Positions 5,707-6,586 of a stretch of 6,586 nt of DNA are shown here, one piece after another. Position 1 is the stretch's first letter. Every line of letters starts with the position of its first letter. The stretch comes from CAZLLV01 sp964560325 (GTDB taxonomy: Bacteria; Acidobacteriota; Thermoanaerobaculia; Multivoradales; DATKCC01): contig CAZLLV010000423.1 of the NCBI GenBank assembly GCA_964560325.1, positions 1-6,586 on the forward strand, written 5' to 3'. The notes under the pieces are model-generated. The model made no database searches and was not told where the DNA came from. It saw only the letters and a list, made by a program, of their open reading frames with translations. Position numbers and translations under genes: made by a program.

Positions 5707-6321
5707 GTGACGAGCGAGCACACGAGGACCGACGCGGAGCTGGTCGAGCGAGCGCTCTCCGGCGGGTCGGGCGCGGAGGAGGCGTACGCCGACCTGCTCG
5801 CCCGCTACGAGCGGCCGGTCTTCACGCTCGTGCTGCGCATGGTGCGCGACCGCACGCTGGCCGAGGACCTGGCGCAGGACGCGTTCGTCAAGGCGTTCTC
5901 GAAGCTCGCGACCTACGATCCGGCGCGCAAGTTCTCGAGCTGGCTGTTCAAGGTGGCGCACAACACGACGATCGACCACTTGCGCCGGCGCGACGTCGAG
6001 ACGGTGTCGATCGACGAGCCGCTCGGCGACGGGGCAGATGCCCCCACGCTCCGGACGTCCCGCCAGATGGAGGACGAGGAGACCGAGACGCCCGCCGCCG
6101 CGGCCGAGCGGACCGACCTGTCGCGGGCGCTCACCCGCGCCGTCGGCCGCCTGCGCCCGGAGTACCGCGAGGTGGTGAGCCTGCGCTACCAGGCCGGCCT
6201 CGAGTACGGCGAGATCGTCGAGGCGACCGGCTTCCCGCTCGGGACGGTCAAGACCTACCTGCACCGGGCGCGCAAGGAGCTGGCCGAGCTGATGGCCTCC
6301 GAAGGGTGGACGCCGGAGTGA
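5707..6321 (+). CDS. ECF-type RNA polymerase sigma factor (sigma-70 family)
   Basis: The 204-residue protein has the two-domain ECF layout. Region 2 spans about residues 26-97: LLARYERPVFTLVLRMV (30-46), the core-binding and -10-reading segment LAEDLAQDAFVKAFSKLATYDP (51-72), then FSSWLFKVAHNTTIDHLRRR (76-95). An acidic linker follows, densest in glutamate at about 121-134. Region 4 (about 137-195) carries LRPEYREVVSLRYQAGLEYGEI (149-170) and the recognition helix-turn-helix GFPLGTVKTYLHRARKEL (175-192). There is no region 1.1 or region 3, as expected of an ECF factor. The frame runs open far upstream, but that part is antisense to the neighbouring gene; GTG 5707 gives a normal N-terminus beginning 19 residues before the first helix. 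It is divergent from the secreted chalcone-isomerase-like gene and 58 bases upstream of a small gene that may encode its regulator. The signal sensed is not visible. Confidence 0.93.
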   Translation: MTSEHTRTDAELVERALSGGSGAEEAYADLLARYERPVFTLVLRMVRDRTLAEDLAQDAFVKAFSKLATYDPARKFSSWLFKVAHNTTIDHLRRRDVETVSIDEPLGDGADAPTLRTSRQMEDEETETPAAAAERTDLSRALTRAVGRLRPEYREVVSLRYQAGLEYGEIVEATGFPLGTVKTYLHRARKELAELMASEGWTPE

Positions 6322-6365
6322 AGGAGCCGAGAAACCTGGTGAAACGAGTTGTCGTAGGGTCCGGT

Positions 6366-6371
6366 GAGGAG
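6366..6371 (+). promoter_or_regulatory. Ribosome binding site of the gene starting at 6380
   Basis: GAGGAG is followed by eight bases and the ATG at 6380, an ideal spacing. It favours this ATG over the in-frame GTG at 6371, which overlaps the site itself. Confidence 0.75.
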
Positions 6372-6379
6372 TGAAGCGA

Positions 6380-6586
6380 ATGAAACGGAGAAACCCCGAA
6401 GAGCGGTACGAGGCCTGGCTGGAGGCGGAGGCGTGCGGCGACGAGCGCACCTCCGACGCCGCCCTGGCCGCGCTCTTCGCGGAGCTTCCGCTGGAGGCGC
6501 CCTCCGCCCGCTTCGCCGCCACCACGCTCGCCCGATTCCGGGTCGAGTCCCGGGCCGAGTCCCGAGCCGAGTGGCAGGCGGTGGAG
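6380..6586 (+). CDS. Unrecognised protein downstream of the ECF sigma factor (3'-truncated)
   Basis: Sixty-nine codons are visible from ATG 6380 to the window edge without a stop, preceded by a good ribosome site. The N-terminus is basic (MKRRN) and then strongly acidic and alanine rich, with a predicted helix at about 8-39 and an ELPLEAPSARFAATTLARFR segment (35-54). Residues 55-66 contain a short repeat, VESR-AESR-AEWQ, encoded by two near-identical 12-base units (6542-6565). No transmembrane segment or zinc-binding HxxxC motif of a classic anti-sigma factor is visible yet. The position directly after an ECF sigma gene on the same strand suggests an anti-sigma factor or other regulator, and the proline/alanine/phenylalanine segment resembles cytoplasmic N-termini of some membrane proteins in such operons. 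This is context inference only; the family is not recognised. Confidence 0.65.
   Translation, partial: MKRRNPEERYEAWLEAEACGDERTSDAALAALFAELPLEAPSARFAATTLARFRVESRAESRAEWQAVE

Noticed and set aside
5602..6525. 307-residue - strand frame opposite the sigma gene
   Set aside because: It is antisense to region 2 and region 4 of a convincing sigma factor and shows no domain of its own.
1..6586. CRISPR array, tRNA or rRNA gene, transposase, phage or toxin-antitoxin genes
   Set aside because: Nothing resembling a spaced repeat array, a cloverleaf, rRNA motifs or such coding sequences was seen on either strand.

Overview
The window is strongly GC-rich with G/C-rich third codon positions. It reads as ordinary chromosomal DNA from a Gram-negative-type bacterium. 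The DUF4301 gene beside dTDP-sugar genes, the ECF sigma factor and the secreted chalcone-isomerase-like protein would fit an Acidobacteriota-like or similar high-GC environmental lineage. That placement is inference and cannot be settled from this stretch. No tRNA, rRNA, CRISPR array, transposase or phage gene was seen.

Layout. (1) 1-693, + strand: the 3' part of a cysteine-rich, probably exported protein of unknown function, cut by the window edge. (2) 694-780: a short gap between convergent genes, holding G/C-tract palindromes and a direct repeat that look like a small repeat element. (3) 4062-781, - strand: a compact three-gene operon, rfbB (dTDP-glucose 4,6-dehydratase), rfbC (dTDP-4-keto-6-deoxyglucose 3,5-epimerase) and a DUF4301 protein. 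rfbB and rfbC overlap by four bases, and rfbC and the DUF4301 gene are separated by one base. (4) 4063-4164: a divergent promoter region. (5) 4165-4983, + strand: uppP/bacA, undecaprenyl-diphosphatase. (6) 5565-4990, - strand: a secreted chalcone-isomerase-like protein, convergent with uppP and six bases away. (7) 5566-5706: a second divergent region with a 10-bp direct repeat, a hairpin and a possible ECF-type promoter. (8) 5707-6321, + strand: an ECF sigma factor. (9) 6380 to the end: the start of an unrecognised gene that may encode a regulator of that sigma factor.

The central part has a common theme of surface polysaccharide. RfbB and RfbC make activated deoxysugar (the dTDP-L-rhamnose route), and UppP recycles the undecaprenyl carrier used for O-antigen and peptidoglycan export. 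rfbA and rfbD are not in view. The DUF4301 protein has motifs reminiscent of sugar-nucleotide pyrophosphorylases and is the most interesting unassigned gene here. The right side is a regulatory module, with a sigma factor, a candidate partner and a divergent exported protein. I found no convincing novel multi-gene system; the findings are leads of modest strength.
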